Origin: Paracoccus methylarcula
Lineage (GTDB): Bacteria > Pseudomonadota > Alphaproteobacteria > Rhodobacterales > Rhodobacteraceae
Assembly: GCF_003007735.2 (NCBI RefSeq)
Contig: NZ_PXNQ02000013.1
Location: 45,844 to 109,843 of the forward strand
Direction: 5' to 3'
Length of the DNA stretch: 64,000 bases
Shown: one piece after another, positions 27,577-37,519 of the stretch
Layout: each line of letters starts with the position of its first letter
Position numbering within the stretch: position 1 is the stretch's first letter
Position numbers and translations under genes: made by a program
Notes under the pieces: generated by a model
Told to the model about the DNA's origin: nothing
Database searches by the model: none
The model's input: only the letters and a program-made list of their open reading frames with translations

Positions 27577-28566
27577 ATGAGCAGCATTCCTTATTCCCTT
27601 CTTGATCTGTCGCCGGTGCCCGAGGGCTTTGACGCGGCGGATGCGATTTCCAACACGATCGACCTTGCCCGGCATGCCGAGGGCTGGGGTTATCATCGCT
27701 ACTGGATGGCCGAGCATCACAACATGCCCGGTATCGCCAGCGCCGCGACGGCGGTGCTGATCGCGCTGGTGGCGCAGGCGACCGAGCGGATGCGCGTGGG
27801 GGCGGGCGGGATCATGCTGCCCAACCACGCGCCGCTGACCGTGGCCGAGGCTTTCGGGACGCTGGCGACGGCCTTTCCCGACCGGATCGACCTGGGGTTG
27901 GGGCGGGCTCCGGGCGGCGATGGCGCGGTGATCCGGGCGCTCAGGCGCGATCCGATGGCCGACAGTTTTCCGCAGGACGTGGTCGAGTTGCTGGATTATT
28001 TCGGGCCGGAGCGCCCCGGCGCGCCGGTGCGGGCACTACCCGGAGAGGGCACCGAGGTGCCCGTCTGGATCCTTGGCAGCAGCCTGTTCGGCGCGCAACT
28101 GGCCGCGCATCTGGGCCTGCCCTATGCCTTTGCCAGCCATTTCGCGCCGGGGGACCTGGAGCAGGCGCTGGCGGTCTATCGCGAGCGTTTCCGCCCCTCG
28201 CGCTGGAACGAGAAGCCAAGGGCGATGCTGGCGATCAATGTCTTTGCCGCCGAGGATGCCGAAGAGGCGCATTACCTGCGCACGACGATGCAACTGGCAT
28301 TCGCGCGGCTACGCACGGGCATGCCCGGAAAGCTGCCGCGTCCGACCCGAGACCTGGATGCCGAGATCAGCCCGCAGATGCGGCGCATGGTCGATCAGGC
28401 GCTGCGGATCACCGCCGTGGGGAATCCCGGGCAGGTGCAGGAGCAACTGGCCGCGCTGATCGAGACACATGCGCCCGACGAGGTGATCCTGACCGGTCAG
28501 ATCCATGACCACAGCGCAAGGCTGCGCAGTTTCGAGATCGCCGCCGGGGCGATGCAGGGGATTTAG
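27577..28566 (+). CDS. Luciferase-like (LLM class) flavin oxidoreductase
   Basis: The 329-residue product is a bacterial luciferase-like TIM barrel enzyme using reduced [49 protein letters not shown] and [11 protein letters not shown] are the family blocks in order. It resembles the MsnO8 subgroup. The substrate is unknown. It is a single gene behind a candidate operator and repeat F. Its TAG overlaps the TAA of the convergent TRAP permease (28563-28566). Confidence 0.9.
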   Translation: MSSIPYSLLDLSPVPEGFDAADAISNTIDLARHAEGWGYHRYWMAEHHNMPGIASAATAVLIALVAQATERMRVGAGGIMLPNHAPLTVAEAFGTLATAFPDRIDLGLGRAPGGDGAVIRALRRDPMADSFPQDVVELLDYFGPERPGAPVRALPGEGTEVPVWILGSSLFGAQLAAHLGLPYAFASHFAPGDLEQALAVYRERFRPSRWNEKPRAMLAINVFAAEDAEEAHYLRTTMQLAFARLRTGMPGKLPRPTRDLDAEISPQMRRMVDQALRITAVGNPGQVQEQLAALIETHAPDEVILTGQIHDHSARLRSFEIAAGAMQGI

Positions 28567-29864
28567 GGCAGCATCACCCGCGTCAACCCGGGAAAAGCGG
28601 CGATGACGGCCAACCCGATGAGGCTGGTCAGCAGGAAGGGGAGCGCCCCGCGCGCGACCTTTTCCAGCGGCAGGCGGGTGATGTTGGCTGCGACATAGAG
28701 ATTGATCCCGACCGGGGGCGTGATCAGCCCGATGGCGAGGTTGACCATGATCAGCACGCCGAACCAGATCGGATCCCATTGCAGCTCTCGCATCACCGGC
28801 AGGAAGATCGGCAGGCAGATGAACATGATCGTCACCGCGTCCATGAACATGCCCGCGATCAGCACCACCAGCATGATCACCGCGAGGATCACCCATTGGT
28901 TCTGCGACAGCCCCAGAAGCGCGCCCGAATACTGCCCGATCAGGTCATCCACCGTGACCACCCAACCGAACAGCCCCGCATAGGCGACGACCAGCATCAC
29001 CACCGAGGATCCCGCCGCGCTGTCGGCAAGGCATTCGTAAAGGCCGCGGATGCTCAGCGTGCGATAGGCCAGCCCGCCCACCGCCAGCGCATAGACCGAG
29101 GCGACGATGGCGGCCTCGGTCGGGGTGAAGATGCCGGAATAGATGCCGCCAAGGATCACCACCGGGGTCATCAGCCCCCAGAAGCTGTCCATGAAGCTGC
29201 GCCATAGCGCCGCACCATAGGACAGGCCGGGATAGGGATTCGGGCTCAGCGCCTTCGTGGCGGTGGCATTCCGCACCCGTCCGAAGGGCAGGGCGCAAAG
29301 CATCAGCGCGCCGCAGACGAGGCCGGGGATGATCGCGGCGATGAACAGGTCGGCGATCGAGGTTTCCGCCAGCACGCCATAGATGACCAGTCCGATCGAG
29401 GGCGGGATGACGATGGACATGGCCGCGCCGGTGCTGACCAGCCCGGCGGCGAAGGCGCGGGAATAGCCGTCCTCCTCCATCGACTTGACGATCATCGGCC
29501 CGATGGCGGCGACCGAGGCGGGACCAGAGCCGCTGACCGCGCCCCAGAACAGGCAGACCACGGTGCCGACAAGCCCCATGCCGCCCGGCAGTCCCCCGAC
29601 CAATACCCGGAAGAAACGGATCATCCGGTCGGCGATGCCGAGCTTGCCCATCAGGTTGCCGGCGAGGATGAAGAAGGGAATGGCCAGCAGCGAGAATTTC
29701 GCGATGCCGGCACTCAGCAGGTCCCCGACCAGATCGAGGCCGAAGCCGAGCTGCCACATCGCCGCCAATGCCGACAGGCCGAGCGCGAAGGCCACCGGCA
29801 CGCGCAGCGCAAGGAACAGGAAGAACAGCCCGACCATCAGGCCGCCCGCGCCGATATCAGCCAT
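28563..29864 (-). CDS. dctM: TRAP transporter large permease DctM
   Basis: DctM is the sodium-coupled transmembrane channel of a tripartite ATP-independent transporter. The 433 residues are almost all membrane helices, about 12, with typical blocks [21 protein letters not shown] (interrupted here for space), [15 protein letters not shown] and [15 protein letters not shown]. Its start overlaps the dctQ end by 8 bases. With dctQ and dctP it forms the dctP-dctQ-dctM operon on the minus strand. Confidence 0.94.
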   Translation of the reverse strand: MADIGAGGLMVGLFFLFLALRVPVAFALGLSALAAMWQLGFGLDLVGDLLSAGIAKFSLLAIPFFILAGNLMGKLGIADRMIRFFRVLVGGLPGGMGLVGTVVCLFWGAVSGSGPASVAAIGPMIVKSMEEDGYSRAFAAGLVSTGAAMSIVIPPSIGLVIYGVLAETSIADLFIAAIIPGLVCGALMLCALPFGRVRNATATKALSPNPYPGLSYGAALWRSFMDSFWGLMTPVVILGGIYSGIFTPTEAAIVASVYALAVGGLAYRTLSIRGLYECLADSAAGSSVVMLVVAYAGLFGWVVTVDDLIGQYSGALLGLSQNQWVILAVIMLVVLIAGMFMDAVTIMFICLPIFLPVMRELQWDPIWFGVLIMVNLAIGLITPPVGINLYVAANITRLPLEKVARGALPFLLTSLIGLAVIAAFPGLTRVMLP

Positions 29865-30315
29865 CCCGCCCCCTTAGTGCCGCCTGCACATAGCGGATCA
29901 GCACCAGCGCGAACCCGAAGGGCAGGGCGGCGGAATACCACCAGAGCGGCAGGCCGAGCGCATAGCTGCGCATGCCGTTGCCCATCTGGTTGACCAGCAA
30001 TTGCCAGCAGAACCAGACCGAGGCGGCCAGCAGCAGCACCGACAGCAATGTGGCGATGACGATGACCGCCCGCCGCAAGGGGGCGGGCAGCATGTCGGTG
30101 ACCAGTTCCACGGCCAGGTGCTCGCCCCGCCGCGCGGCGATGGCCGCGCCGAAGACCGTCAGCAGGACGAAACCGCCGGTCAGCAGTTCCTCGGTTGCGG
30201 CCAGCGACTGGTTGGTGCCGTAGCGGATGACGACATTGGCAAAGCCAAGCAGCGTCATCAGCAAGAGCAGCACCGCGCAGACGAGTTTCTCGAACTGATC
30301 CAGCAGCAGGCGCAT
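29857..30315 (-). CDS. dctQ: TRAP transporter small permease DctQ
   Basis: The 152-residue product has the four-helix DctQ layout: an N-terminal helix (LVCAVLLLLMTLLGFANVVIRY), the TEELLTGGFVLLTVFGAAIAAR segment, and two C-terminal helices (VIATLLSVLLLAASVWF, WWYSAALPFGFALVLI). It couples the large permease to the periplasmic binding protein. Its ATG lies immediately after the dctP stop codon, with no gap. Confidence 0.92.
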   Translation of the reverse strand: MRLLLDQFEKLVCAVLLLLMTLLGFANVVIRYGTNQSLAATEELLTGGFVLLTVFGAAIAARRGEHLAVELVTDMLPAPLRRAVIVIATLLSVLLLAASVWFCWQLLVNQMGNGMRSYALGLPLWWYSAALPFGFALVLIRYVQAALRGRDG

Positions 30316-31302
30316 TTACTGCGCGTTCGCTTCGTCGGTGAACAGCTTGACGATATCGGCGCCGATCTCTTCGGACCATTTGTCGAAGCTGGGCTGGGTC
30401 GCCTCCTTGAAGGCCGCCAGATCCTCGGGCGTGGGTTCATAGACTTCCATGCCCTGTTCCTTCAGATATTCCAGCCCCTCGGCGGTGGCTTCGCGGCTGA
30501 TCTCGATCTGGTAGGCCATCGCCTCGTCGGCGGCCTTCTGGAACTGCGCCCTGGTCTCGTCGTCGAGGCCATCCCATTTCGCCTTGGAGATGCCGAGGAA
30601 CAGCGGATCATAGCTGTAATGCCAGGGCGTGATGTATTTCTGCACCTCGTAGACGCGTTGCGGGATGATCACCGCGCCGATGGGGTTCTCCTGCCCGTCC
30701 ACGACGCCCTGCTGCAATGCCGGGAAGGTCTCGGTCCATTGCATCTGCTGCGGGTTGGCGCCCAGATCGTTCATCACGTCGATATACATCGGGCCCGCGA
30801 CCCGCATCTTGAGGCCCTGCATGTCCTCGGGCGAGGTGATCGGATGCTTGGAATTGGTGACCTCGCGGAAGCCGTTCTCGCCCCATGCGAGGATATGGAT
30901 GCCATGGCCCGCCATGATCTCTTCCATCTTGTCGCCGGCCTTGCCTGCCGTGGTGCGGTCCACCGCGTCGTAGTCGGAATACAGATAAGGCAGCGAGAAG
31001 GCGGCCATTTCAGGCGCCAGCGGGGTGACATTGATGGCCGAGGTCAGCACCAGGTCGATGGCGCCGCGTCCGGTCATCTCGGCCTGTTTCATCTGGTCGC
31101 CGCCCGAAAGCTGGGCATTCGGAAAGACCCGGACCTCGTATTCACCGCCGGTCTCGGCCGCGAGGAGTTCCGCGAACTTGTCGGCGCCCTGCTGCCATGT
31201 CGTCGTGTCGCCGGTATTATGCGACAGTCGCAGCGTCTCGGCGCTGGCGGGCAGGCACAGGGCAAGCGCGGTGGTCAGCCCAAGGGCCATTCTGGTGAAC
31301 AT
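30316..31302 (-). CDS. dctP: TRAP transporter substrate-binding protein DctP
   Basis: A 328-residue periplasmic solute receptor. The signal peptide MFTRMALGLTTALALCLPAS precedes mature AETLRLSHN. The block GLKMRVAGPMYIDVMNDLGA contains the conserved arginine that grips the substrate carboxylate, and WTETFPALQQGVVDGQENP is the other family signature. I chose 31302 over 31308 because GGAGG lies 8 bases upstream of it. The substrate is probably a carboxylic acid; the divergent thiolase and acyl-CoA synthetase genes suggest one broken down via a CoA ester. Confidence 0.92.
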   Translation of the reverse strand: MFTRMALGLTTALALCLPASAETLRLSHNTGDTTTWQQGADKFAELLAAETGGEYEVRVFPNAQLSGGDQMKQAEMTGRGAIDLVLTSAINVTPLAPEMAAFSLPYLYSDYDAVDRTTAGKAGDKMEEIMAGHGIHILAWGENGFREVTNSKHPITSPEDMQGLKMRVAGPMYIDVMNDLGANPQQMQWTETFPALQQGVVDGQENPIGAVIIPQRVYEVQKYITPWHYSYDPLFLGISKAKWDGLDDETRAQFQKAADEAMAYQIEISREATAEGLEYLKEQGMEVYEPTPEDLAAFKEATQPSFDKWSEEIGADIVKLFTDEANAQ

Positions 31303-31425
31303 GATCATTCCCTCCCGATCGAAATTTCGGGGCATCTTTACGGAATTGGCCGAGCGGCACAATATGTTGCGTATTGAAAAGCCGTCACACATGGGAGAGT
31401 CCATGTTGCGGCAACGGAGGAATAC

Positions 31426-32622
31426 ATGACCGATCACAGCAATCTGCCGCCCGCCCCCGAAGGGCGGATCATCGGATGGGCGCATGGCCGTTTCGGCAAG
31501 TCCGAGGCCCCGGATGTCGAGACGCTGATGGCCGGGGTCACCGGCGCCGCGCTGGATCACGCTGCCATCCCTGCCGATCAGGTCGAGGGGATTTTCGTCG
31601 GCGTCTTCAACGGCGGTTTCCAGAAACAGGGTTTCGAGGCGGCGCTGGTCGCGCTTGGCGCAGACGGGCTGGCGCATACGCCTGCGGTGCGGCTGGAGAA
31701 TGCCTGCGCCACCGGCTCGGCGGCGATCACGGCGGCGCTGGATTTCATCGGCTCGGGGCGGGGGCGCGTGGCGCTGGTGATCGGGGCCGAGAAGATGACC
31801 GCCACGCCGGGGCCCGAGATCGGCGATATCCTGTTGGGCGCATCCTATCGCAGCGAGGAGGGCGAGATACCGGGTGGTTTCGCGGGTGTCTTCGGCGGCA
31901 TCGCGAACAGTTATTTCCAGCGCTACGGGGACGCCTCGCGCGAGCTTGCGATGATCGCGGCCAAGAATCACGCCAATGGCGCGCTGAACCCTTACGCGCA
32001 TATGCAGAAGGATTTCGGCTTCGATTTCTGCAATACCGTCAGTGACAGGAACCCCATTGCGGCGGGACCGCTCAGGCGCACCGACTGCTCGCTGGTCTCG
32101 GACGGGGCGGCGGCGCTGGTGATCGCGCATCCCGATATTGCAGCAGACGCCCCGCGCGCCATCGCGTTTCGCGCGCAGCGTCAGGCCAATGACTACCTGC
32201 CCTTGTCGCGCCGCGATCCTTTGGAGTTCGCCGGGGCAAGGCGGGCATGGGCGCAGGGGCTGGCGCAGGCGGGCGTGTCGCTGGACGATCTGTCGCTGGT
32301 CGAGACGCATGATTGCTTCACCGTCGCCGAATTGCTGGAATACGAGGCCATGGGACTGGCCGAGCGCGGGCAGGGCGGGCGCGTCATTGCCGAGGGCATC
32401 ACCGCGCGCGGCGGCAGGCTGCCGGTGAACCCGTCGGGCGGGCTGAAATCGCGCGGCCATCCCATTGGTGCCACCGGCGTTTCCCAGCATGTCATGGCCG
32501 CGATGCAGCTGGCCGATGAGGCCGGGGCGATGCAGATCCCGGATGCCTCGCTGGCGGGGGTCTTCAACATGGGCGGGGCGGCGGTCGCCAATTACGTCTC
32601 GATCCTAGAGAGGGTGAAATGA
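31426..32622 (+). CDS. Thiolase family protein (SCP-x type)
   Basis: The 398-residue product has the thiolase fold with the nucleophile cysteine in RLENACATGSAA (about residue 92), HDCFTVAELLEYEAMG and NPSGGLKSRGHPIGATG near the C-terminus. These blocks fit the sterol-carrier-protein-x/acetyl-CoA acetyltransferase subgroup, which cleaves or forms 3-ketoacyl-CoA. CGGAGG lies 6 bases before the ATG. It is coupled to the acyl-CoA synthetase by an ATGA overlap. Confidence 0.9.
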   Translation: MTDHSNLPPAPEGRIIGWAHGRFGKSEAPDVETLMAGVTGAALDHAAIPADQVEGIFVGVFNGGFQKQGFEAALVALGADGLAHTPAVRLENACATGSAAITAALDFIGSGRGRVALVIGAEKMTATPGPEIGDILLGASYRSEEGEIPGGFAGVFGGIANSYFQRYGDASRELAMIAAKNHANGALNPYAHMQKDFGFDFCNTVSDRNPIAAGPLRRTDCSLVSDGAAALVIAHPDIAADAPRAIAFRAQRQANDYLPLSRRDPLEFAGARRAWAQGLAQAGVSLDDLSLVETHDCFTVAELLEYEAMGLAERGQGGRVIAEGITARGGRLPVNPSGGLKSRGHPIGATGVSQHVMAAMQLADEAGAMQIPDASLAGVFNMGGAAVANYVSILERVK

Positions 32623-34172
32623 ACCTGCCCTGTTCCACCCGGACGATGAACCTTGGCCACCTGCTGGACCAGACCGCCCGCCGCCTGCCTGACCATCCGG
32701 CGATGATCTGGGGCGAGCGGCGCTGGAACTGGTCGCAGATGCGCGCCCGCGTGGATGCGATGGCGCGGCTGCTGGCGGCGCGGGGTGTGGGCAAGGGCGA
32801 CCGGGTGCTGGTGCAATCGCCCAACAACAACCAGATGTGGGAAAGCCTCTGGGCCTGCCTGAAGCTGGGTGCCATCTGGGTGCCCGCGAATTTTCGCGGC
32901 GCGCCGGACGATCTGCGCTGGATGGTGGAACTGGCGCAGCCAAAGCTGCTGATCTGTCATGCCGATTATCCCGATCACGCCGATATGGGCTTGCCGGTGC
33001 TGGCCATCGGTCAGGCCGGTTTCGGCCCCGATATCGACGAGGCCCTGGCCGCGCAGGATGATGCCCCGCTGCGCGCGGCGGATGTGGAACGCGACGATCC
33101 GGCCTGGCTGTTCTTTACATCCGGCTCGACCGGCAAGCCCAAGGCGGCGGTGCTGACCCATGGGCAGATGGGCTTTGTCATCGCCAATCACCTTGCCGAC
33201 CTGATCCCCGGCACGGGCGAGCAGGACGCCTCGCTGGTCGTCGCGCCGCTCAGCCACGGGGCGGGCATCCACCAGATGCTGCAGGTGGCGCGGGGCGCGG
33301 TGACGATCCTGCCGGAAAAGGGCTTCGATCCGGCCGAGATCTGGCGGCTGGTTCAGTCGCATCGCGTCTCGAACATGTTCACCGTGCCAACCATCGTGAA
33401 ACTGCTGACCGAAGACCGGGCGGTCGATCTTTTCGACCATTCCAGCCTGCGCCATGTCATCTATGCCGGTGCGCCGATGTATCGCGCCGACCAGATCCGG
33501 GCGCTGGAAAAGCTCGGTCCCGTATTGGTCCAGTATTTCGGATTGGGAGAGGTGACCGGCTGCATTACCGTTTTGCCCGCGCGCCTGCACGAGACCGGCG
33601 AGGGCTGGACGCTGGAGGGGTCATGCGGCTATCCCCGCACCGGCATCCAGGTCGAGATCCAGGACGAGACGGGCAAGCCCTTGCCCCCCGGCGAGACGGG
33701 CGAGCTTTGCGTCACCGGCGGGGCGGTTTTCGCGGGTTACTGGAACAACCCCGAGGCCAATGCCAAGAGTTTCCGCGATGGCTGGTTCCGCACCGGCGAT
33801 CTGGGCCATATGGACGAGCGCGGCTTTTTCTATCTGACCGGGCGCGAAAGCGACATGTATATCTCGGGCGGCTCGAACATCCATCCGCGCGAGATCGAAG
33901 AGAAATTGCTGCTGCATCCCGATATCGCGGAATGCGCGGTGCTTGGCATGCCGGATCCGAAATGGGGCGAGATCGGCGTGGCGATTTGCGTGATGAGGGG
34001 TGGTGTGCAGCCCGATCTGGAGGCGTGGCTGGGGCCGAAGATCGCCCGCTACAAGCTGCCCAAGCGGTTCCTGTTCTGGGAGGCGTTGCCGAAATCGGGC
34101 TATGGCAAGATCACCAAGAAACTGGTCCGCGAGGAACTGATCCGCCGCGATGACGAGGCCGCAAATGGCTGA
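32619..34172 (+). CDS. Acyl-CoA synthetase (AMP-forming)
   Basis: The 517-residue enzyme of the acyl-adenylate superfamily activates a carboxylic acid with ATP and CoA. The P-loop-like [45 protein letters not shown] and the C-terminal PKSGYGKITKK (catalytic lysine) are present. Aromatic and medium-chain acids are both possible substrates. A second ATG at 32646 could be the start, since the family homology begins around MNLGHLLDQ. It lies between the thiolase and the DUF296 gene in one operon. Confidence 0.9.
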   Translation: MNLPCSTRTMNLGHLLDQTARRLPDHPAMIWGERRWNWSQMRARVDAMARLLAARGVGKGDRVLVQSPNNNQMWESLWACLKLGAIWVPANFRGAPDDLRWMVELAQPKLLICHADYPDHADMGLPVLAIGQAGFGPDIDEALAAQDDAPLRAADVERDDPAWLFFTSGSTGKPKAAVLTHGQMGFVIANHLADLIPGTGEQDASLVVAPLSHGAGIHQMLQVARGAVTILPEKGFDPAEIWRLVQSHRVSNMFTVPTIVKLLTEDRAVDLFDHSSLRHVIYAGAPMYRADQIRALEKLGPVLVQYFGLGEVTGCITVLPARLHETGEGWTLEGSCGYPRTGIQVEIQDETGKPLPPGETGELCVTGGAVFAGYWNNPEANAKSFRDGWFRTGDLGHMDERGFFYLTGRESDMYISGGSNIHPREIEEKLLLHPDIAECAVLGMPDPKWGEIGVAICVMRGGVQPDLEAWLGPKIARYKLPKRFLFWEALPKSGYGKITKKLVREELIRRDDEAANG

Positions 34173-34970
34173 AATCCTGCGCCATCCCGGCCCGGCGGAT
34201 GGCCCGCGCCTTATGCTGGCCCCAAGCCGGGCCGAGCGCCGTTCCGTCACGCTGGCCGCCGGAAAGCCGCTGGAGGCCGCCATTGCCGAGCTCTGGAAGG
34301 CGCCGACAGCGCCTGGATCACATTCGCCGATGCGTGGGGCGATCTGCGTTTCGTGCTGCCCGACCGGGCGGCGGACGGGCTGCATGGCGCGTGGTATTCC
34401 GCGCCCCGGGACCTGCCGGATGCGCCGATCCACCGGGCGGGGATTGTCTGGGGCTGGCGCGAAGGCCGGGCGTTCGGTCATTGCCACGGGCTTTGGGGCG
34501 GCACGATGGGGCATCTGCTGCTGGACGTTTCGCGGCTGACCCGCCCGGTTCAGGCCGAGATCCTGGTGTTTCCGGATGCGCGTTTCACGGCAGAGGAGGA
34601 CCTTGAGACCGCCTTCACCCTGTTCAAGCCGACAGGCGGGATTGCCGGGAATGCGGATGCCGCGCTTTTGCGGATCGCACCCCATGTCGATCTTTGCGCC
34701 GGGGTGACGGATGCAGTGCAGGAATTGGGCTGGTCCGGCGCCCGGGTCGAGGGGATCGGCAGCCTCAATACGGCACGTTTTGCAGATGGCACCGTTCTGG
34801 ACAGCCATGCGAGCGAGTTCCTGGTCTCGGATGGGCGGGCGACGCAGAACGGGGCCGATATCGCCATCGATATCGTCGGGATCGATGGAATCCGTGCCTC
34901 GGGGCGGCTTGAGCCGGGACGCAATCCGGTCTGCGTCACGGCGGAATTGATCCTGCTGCGCGAGGAGTAG
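34165..34970 (+). pseudogene. DUF296 (PPC domain) protein, frameshifted as read
   Basis: Two overlapping frames join into one protein if a G is added at 34295-34296: MAEILRHPGPADGPRLM... runs to AIAELW, then continues EGADSAWITFADAWGDLRF to the TAG at 34968. The combined 268 residues hold two PPC-like units. The first has RAFGHCHGLWGGTMGHLLLD; the second GWSGARVEGIGSLNTARFAD and HASEFLV. The start at 34165 has GAGG 7 bases upstream and overlaps the acyl-CoA synthetase stop. Function is unknown; conserved histidines suggest metal binding. The one-base loss is more likely a sequence error than decay, since both parts keep coding character. Confidence 0.7.
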
Positions 34971-34997
34971 GGAGGTTTTACGGAGGTGGTTCCGGAT

Positions 34998-35060
34998 TGC
35001 GTCCCGCGATGGCCGGGGGCTCTGCCCCCGGTCCCCCGGGATATTTGCATGAAGAAGATG
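34998..35060 (+). repeat. GATATTT/GAAGAAG repeat, copy G
   Basis: It starts 28 bases after the DUF296 stop, same strand. TGCGTCCCGCGATGG entry, hairpin CCGGGGGC/GCCCCCGG (35013-35031, loop TCT), then TCCCCCGGGATATTTGCATG and AAGAAG (core 35032-35060). This is close to the consensus of the one-stem form. Confidence 0.8.
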
Positions 35061-35149
35061 CAGGGGGGCGGATGGCATTCTTTCGTTAAGGATGAACAAA
35101 TAATGAACATCGGCTTTCCTTGCGGCGCGGTCGCGGTTATGTTGCCGCT

Positions 35150-37519
35150 ATGGAGCCGATTGATGATTCCGATACCGTCCCGCTGTCGCAACGCGCCATC
35201 GCCGCGCGGCCCGCGCCCTATCTCGAAGGTCTGAACGCGGCTCAGCGTGCCGCCGTCGAGACGCTGGAGGGGCCGGTGCTGATGCTGGCCGGGGCGGGGA
35301 CCGGCAAGACCCGGGCATTGACCACCCGCATCGCGCATCTGCTGATGCTGAACAAGGCGCGGCCGGGGCAGATCCTTGCCGTGACCTTCACCAACAAGGC
35401 CGCGCGCGAGATGAAGGACCGGATCACCGCCCTGCTGGGCGAGACGGTCGAGGGGATGCCCTGGCTGGGCACCTTTCACTCGATCTGCGTCAAGATCCTG
35501 CGCCGCCATGCGGAACTGATCGGCAATGGCGAATTGCATCTGAAGCCCGCCTTCACCATCCTTGATACCGACGATCAGATCCGGCTGCTGAAACAGTTGA
35601 TCCAGGCCGAGAACCTGGATGAAAAGCGCTGGCCGCCCCGGCAATTGGCGCATCTGATCGATGGCTGGAAGAACCGCTGCCTGTCTCCGTCGAACCTGCC
35701 AAGGGGCGAGAAGGCGGCATTCGATGGCTGGGGCGGGCGGCTTTACGCGGCCTATCAGGAGCGGCTCCTGTCGCTGAACGCCGTCGATTTCGGCGATCTG
35801 CTGATGCATTGCGTGACGCTGTTCCAGGCGCATCCCGATGTGCTGAAAACCTGGCAGGAACGGTTCCGCTATATCCTGGTGGACGAGTATCAGGATACCA
35901 ATGTCGCGCAATACATGTGGCTGCGGCTGCTGGCGCAGGCGCATCGCAATATCTGCTGCGTGGGCGATGACGACCAGTCGATCTATGGCTGGCGCGGCGC
36001 CGAGGTGGGCAATATCCTGCGTTTCGAGCAGGATTTCCCCGGCGCGCAGGTGGTGCGGCTGGAACAGAACTACCGCTCGACCCCGCAGATCCTGTCGGCG
36101 GCCTCGGGGCTGATCGCGGCCAATAGCGGACGGCTTGGCAAGACGCTCTGGACCGAGGCCGAGGCGGGAGAGAAGGTTCGCCTGATCGGTCATTGGGACA
36201 GCGAGGCCGAGGCGCGCTGGATCGGCGAGGAGATCGAGGCGTTCCAGGGCGGGCACCGCGCCAGTCTTGGAAAGGTCAGCCTGGACGACATCGCCATCCT
36301 CGTGCGCGCCAGCCACCAGATGCGCGCCTTCGAGGACCGTTTCATGACCATCGGCCTGCCTTACCGCGTGATCGGCGGGCCGCGTTTCTACGAGCGGGCC
36401 GAGATCCGCGATGCGATGGCCTATTTCCGGCTGGTGGTCAGCCCTTCTGACGACCTGGCCTTCGAGCGGATCGTGAACACGCCCAAGCGGGGGCTGGGTG
36501 ACAAGGCCCTGCAGACCATCCAGGCGGCGGCGCGGCGGCATGGGATGCCGCTGCTCGACGGCGCGCGGATAGCGGTGGAAGAGGGGCAGCTGACCGGCAA
36601 GGGGTTGGCCAATCTGCGCGATTTCGTGGCGTCGCATGGCCGCTGGCATGCCGATGCACTGGATGCCGGGGCCAGCCATGTCGAACTGGCCGAGCGGATA
36701 CTGGACGAATCCGGCTATACCGCCATGTGGCAGAACGACAAGTCGCCCGACGCGCCGGGACGGCTGGATAACCTCAAGGAACTGGTCAAGGCGCTGGAGG
36801 AGTTCGACAATCTCCAGGGCTTCCTGGAGCATGTCGCCCTGGTCATGGATCGCGACGAGGGCGAGGCCGGGGAAGAGGTCAGCATCATGACCCTGCATGG
36901 TGCCAAGGGGCTGGAATTTCCCGTGGTCTTCCTGCCGGGATGGGAAGATGGGCTGTTCCCGAACCAGCGCGCCATGGACGAGAACGGCACCAGGGGCCTG
37001 GAGGAAGAGCGGCGGCTGGCCTATGTCGGCATCACCCGTGCCGAGCGTCTGGCGGTGATCAGCTTTGCCGGGAACCGGCGGCTTTACGGGCAATGGCAAA
37101 GCTCGATGCCGTCGAGATTCATCGATGAATTGCCCGAGGAATATATCGAGGTCCTGACCCCGCCGGGATTGTATGGCGGCGGCTACGGGGCCGCGATGGC
37201 CTTTGCGGGCGCGAATGCCGGAACCGATATGCATGACCGGGCGGCGCAGGCGGATGTCTACAACTCGCCGGGATGGAAGCGGATGCAGGCGCGTGCGGCA
37301 GAGCGCAAGGCGCCCGCACGGCGCGCGCCGGTGACCATCGATGCCGAGGCTTCCGCGCAGTTCAGCGTTGGCGACAGGGTCAGCCACGCCAAGTTCGGCG
37401 AGGGCGAGATCATCGGCATCGCCGAGGATACGCTGACCGTGCAGTTCGCGGCGGGTTTCAAGACGATCAAGGCTGCCTATGTAATACCAGCGGGCAGCGA
37501 TCAGGATGTGCCGTTCTGA
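35150..37519 (+). CDS. uvrD: ATP-dependent DNA helicase UvrD/PcrA
   Basis: Superfamily 1A 3'-5' helicase, 789 residues. The Q-motif LNAAQRAAVE, Walker A AGAGTGKT (47-54), TFTNKAAREM, VDEYQDTN (Walker B), GDDDQSIYGWRGA, EQNYRST, MTLHGAKGLEFPVVFLP and YVGITRAE all appear in order. The C-terminal Tudor-like region FSVGDRVSHAKFGEGEIIGI contacts RNA polymerase in PcrA/UvrD. It acts in nucleotide excision repair and in clearing stalled polymerases. The ATG at 35150 is preferred over an upstream frame that adds only ten residues. Confidence 0.94.
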   Translation: MEPIDDSDTVPLSQRAIAARPAPYLEGLNAAQRAAVETLEGPVLMLAGAGTGKTRALTTRIAHLLMLNKARPGQILAVTFTNKAAREMKDRITALLGETVEGMPWLGTFHSICVKILRRHAELIGNGELHLKPAFTILDTDDQIRLLKQLIQAENLDEKRWPPRQLAHLIDGWKNRCLSPSNLPRGEKAAFDGWGGRLYAAYQERLLSLNAVDFGDLLMHCVTLFQAHPDVLKTWQERFRYILVDEYQDTNVAQYMWLRLLAQAHRNICCVGDDDQSIYGWRGAEVGNILRFEQDFPGAQVVRLEQNYRSTPQILSAASGLIAANSGRLGKTLWTEAEAGEKVRLIGHWDSEAEARWIGEEIEAFQGGHRASLGKVSLDDIAILVRASHQMRAFEDRFMTIGLPYRVIGGPRFYERAEIRDAMAYFRLVVSPSDDLAFERIVNTPKRGLGDKALQTIQAAARRHGMPLLDGARIAVEEGQLTGKGLANLRDFVASHGRWHADALDAGASHVELAERILDESGYTAMWQNDKSPDAPGRLDNLKELVKALEEFDNLQGFLEHVALVMDRDEGEAGEEVSIMTLHGAKGLEFPVVFLPGWEDGLFPNQRAMDENGTRGLEEERRLAYVGITRAERLAVISFAGNRRLYGQWQSSMPSRFIDELPEEYIEVLTPPGLYGGGYGAAMAFAGANAGTDMHDRAAQADVYNSPGWKRMQARAAERKAPARRAPVTIDAEASAQFSVGDRVSHAKFGEGEIIGIAEDTLTVQFAAGFKTIKAAYVIPAGSDQDVPF

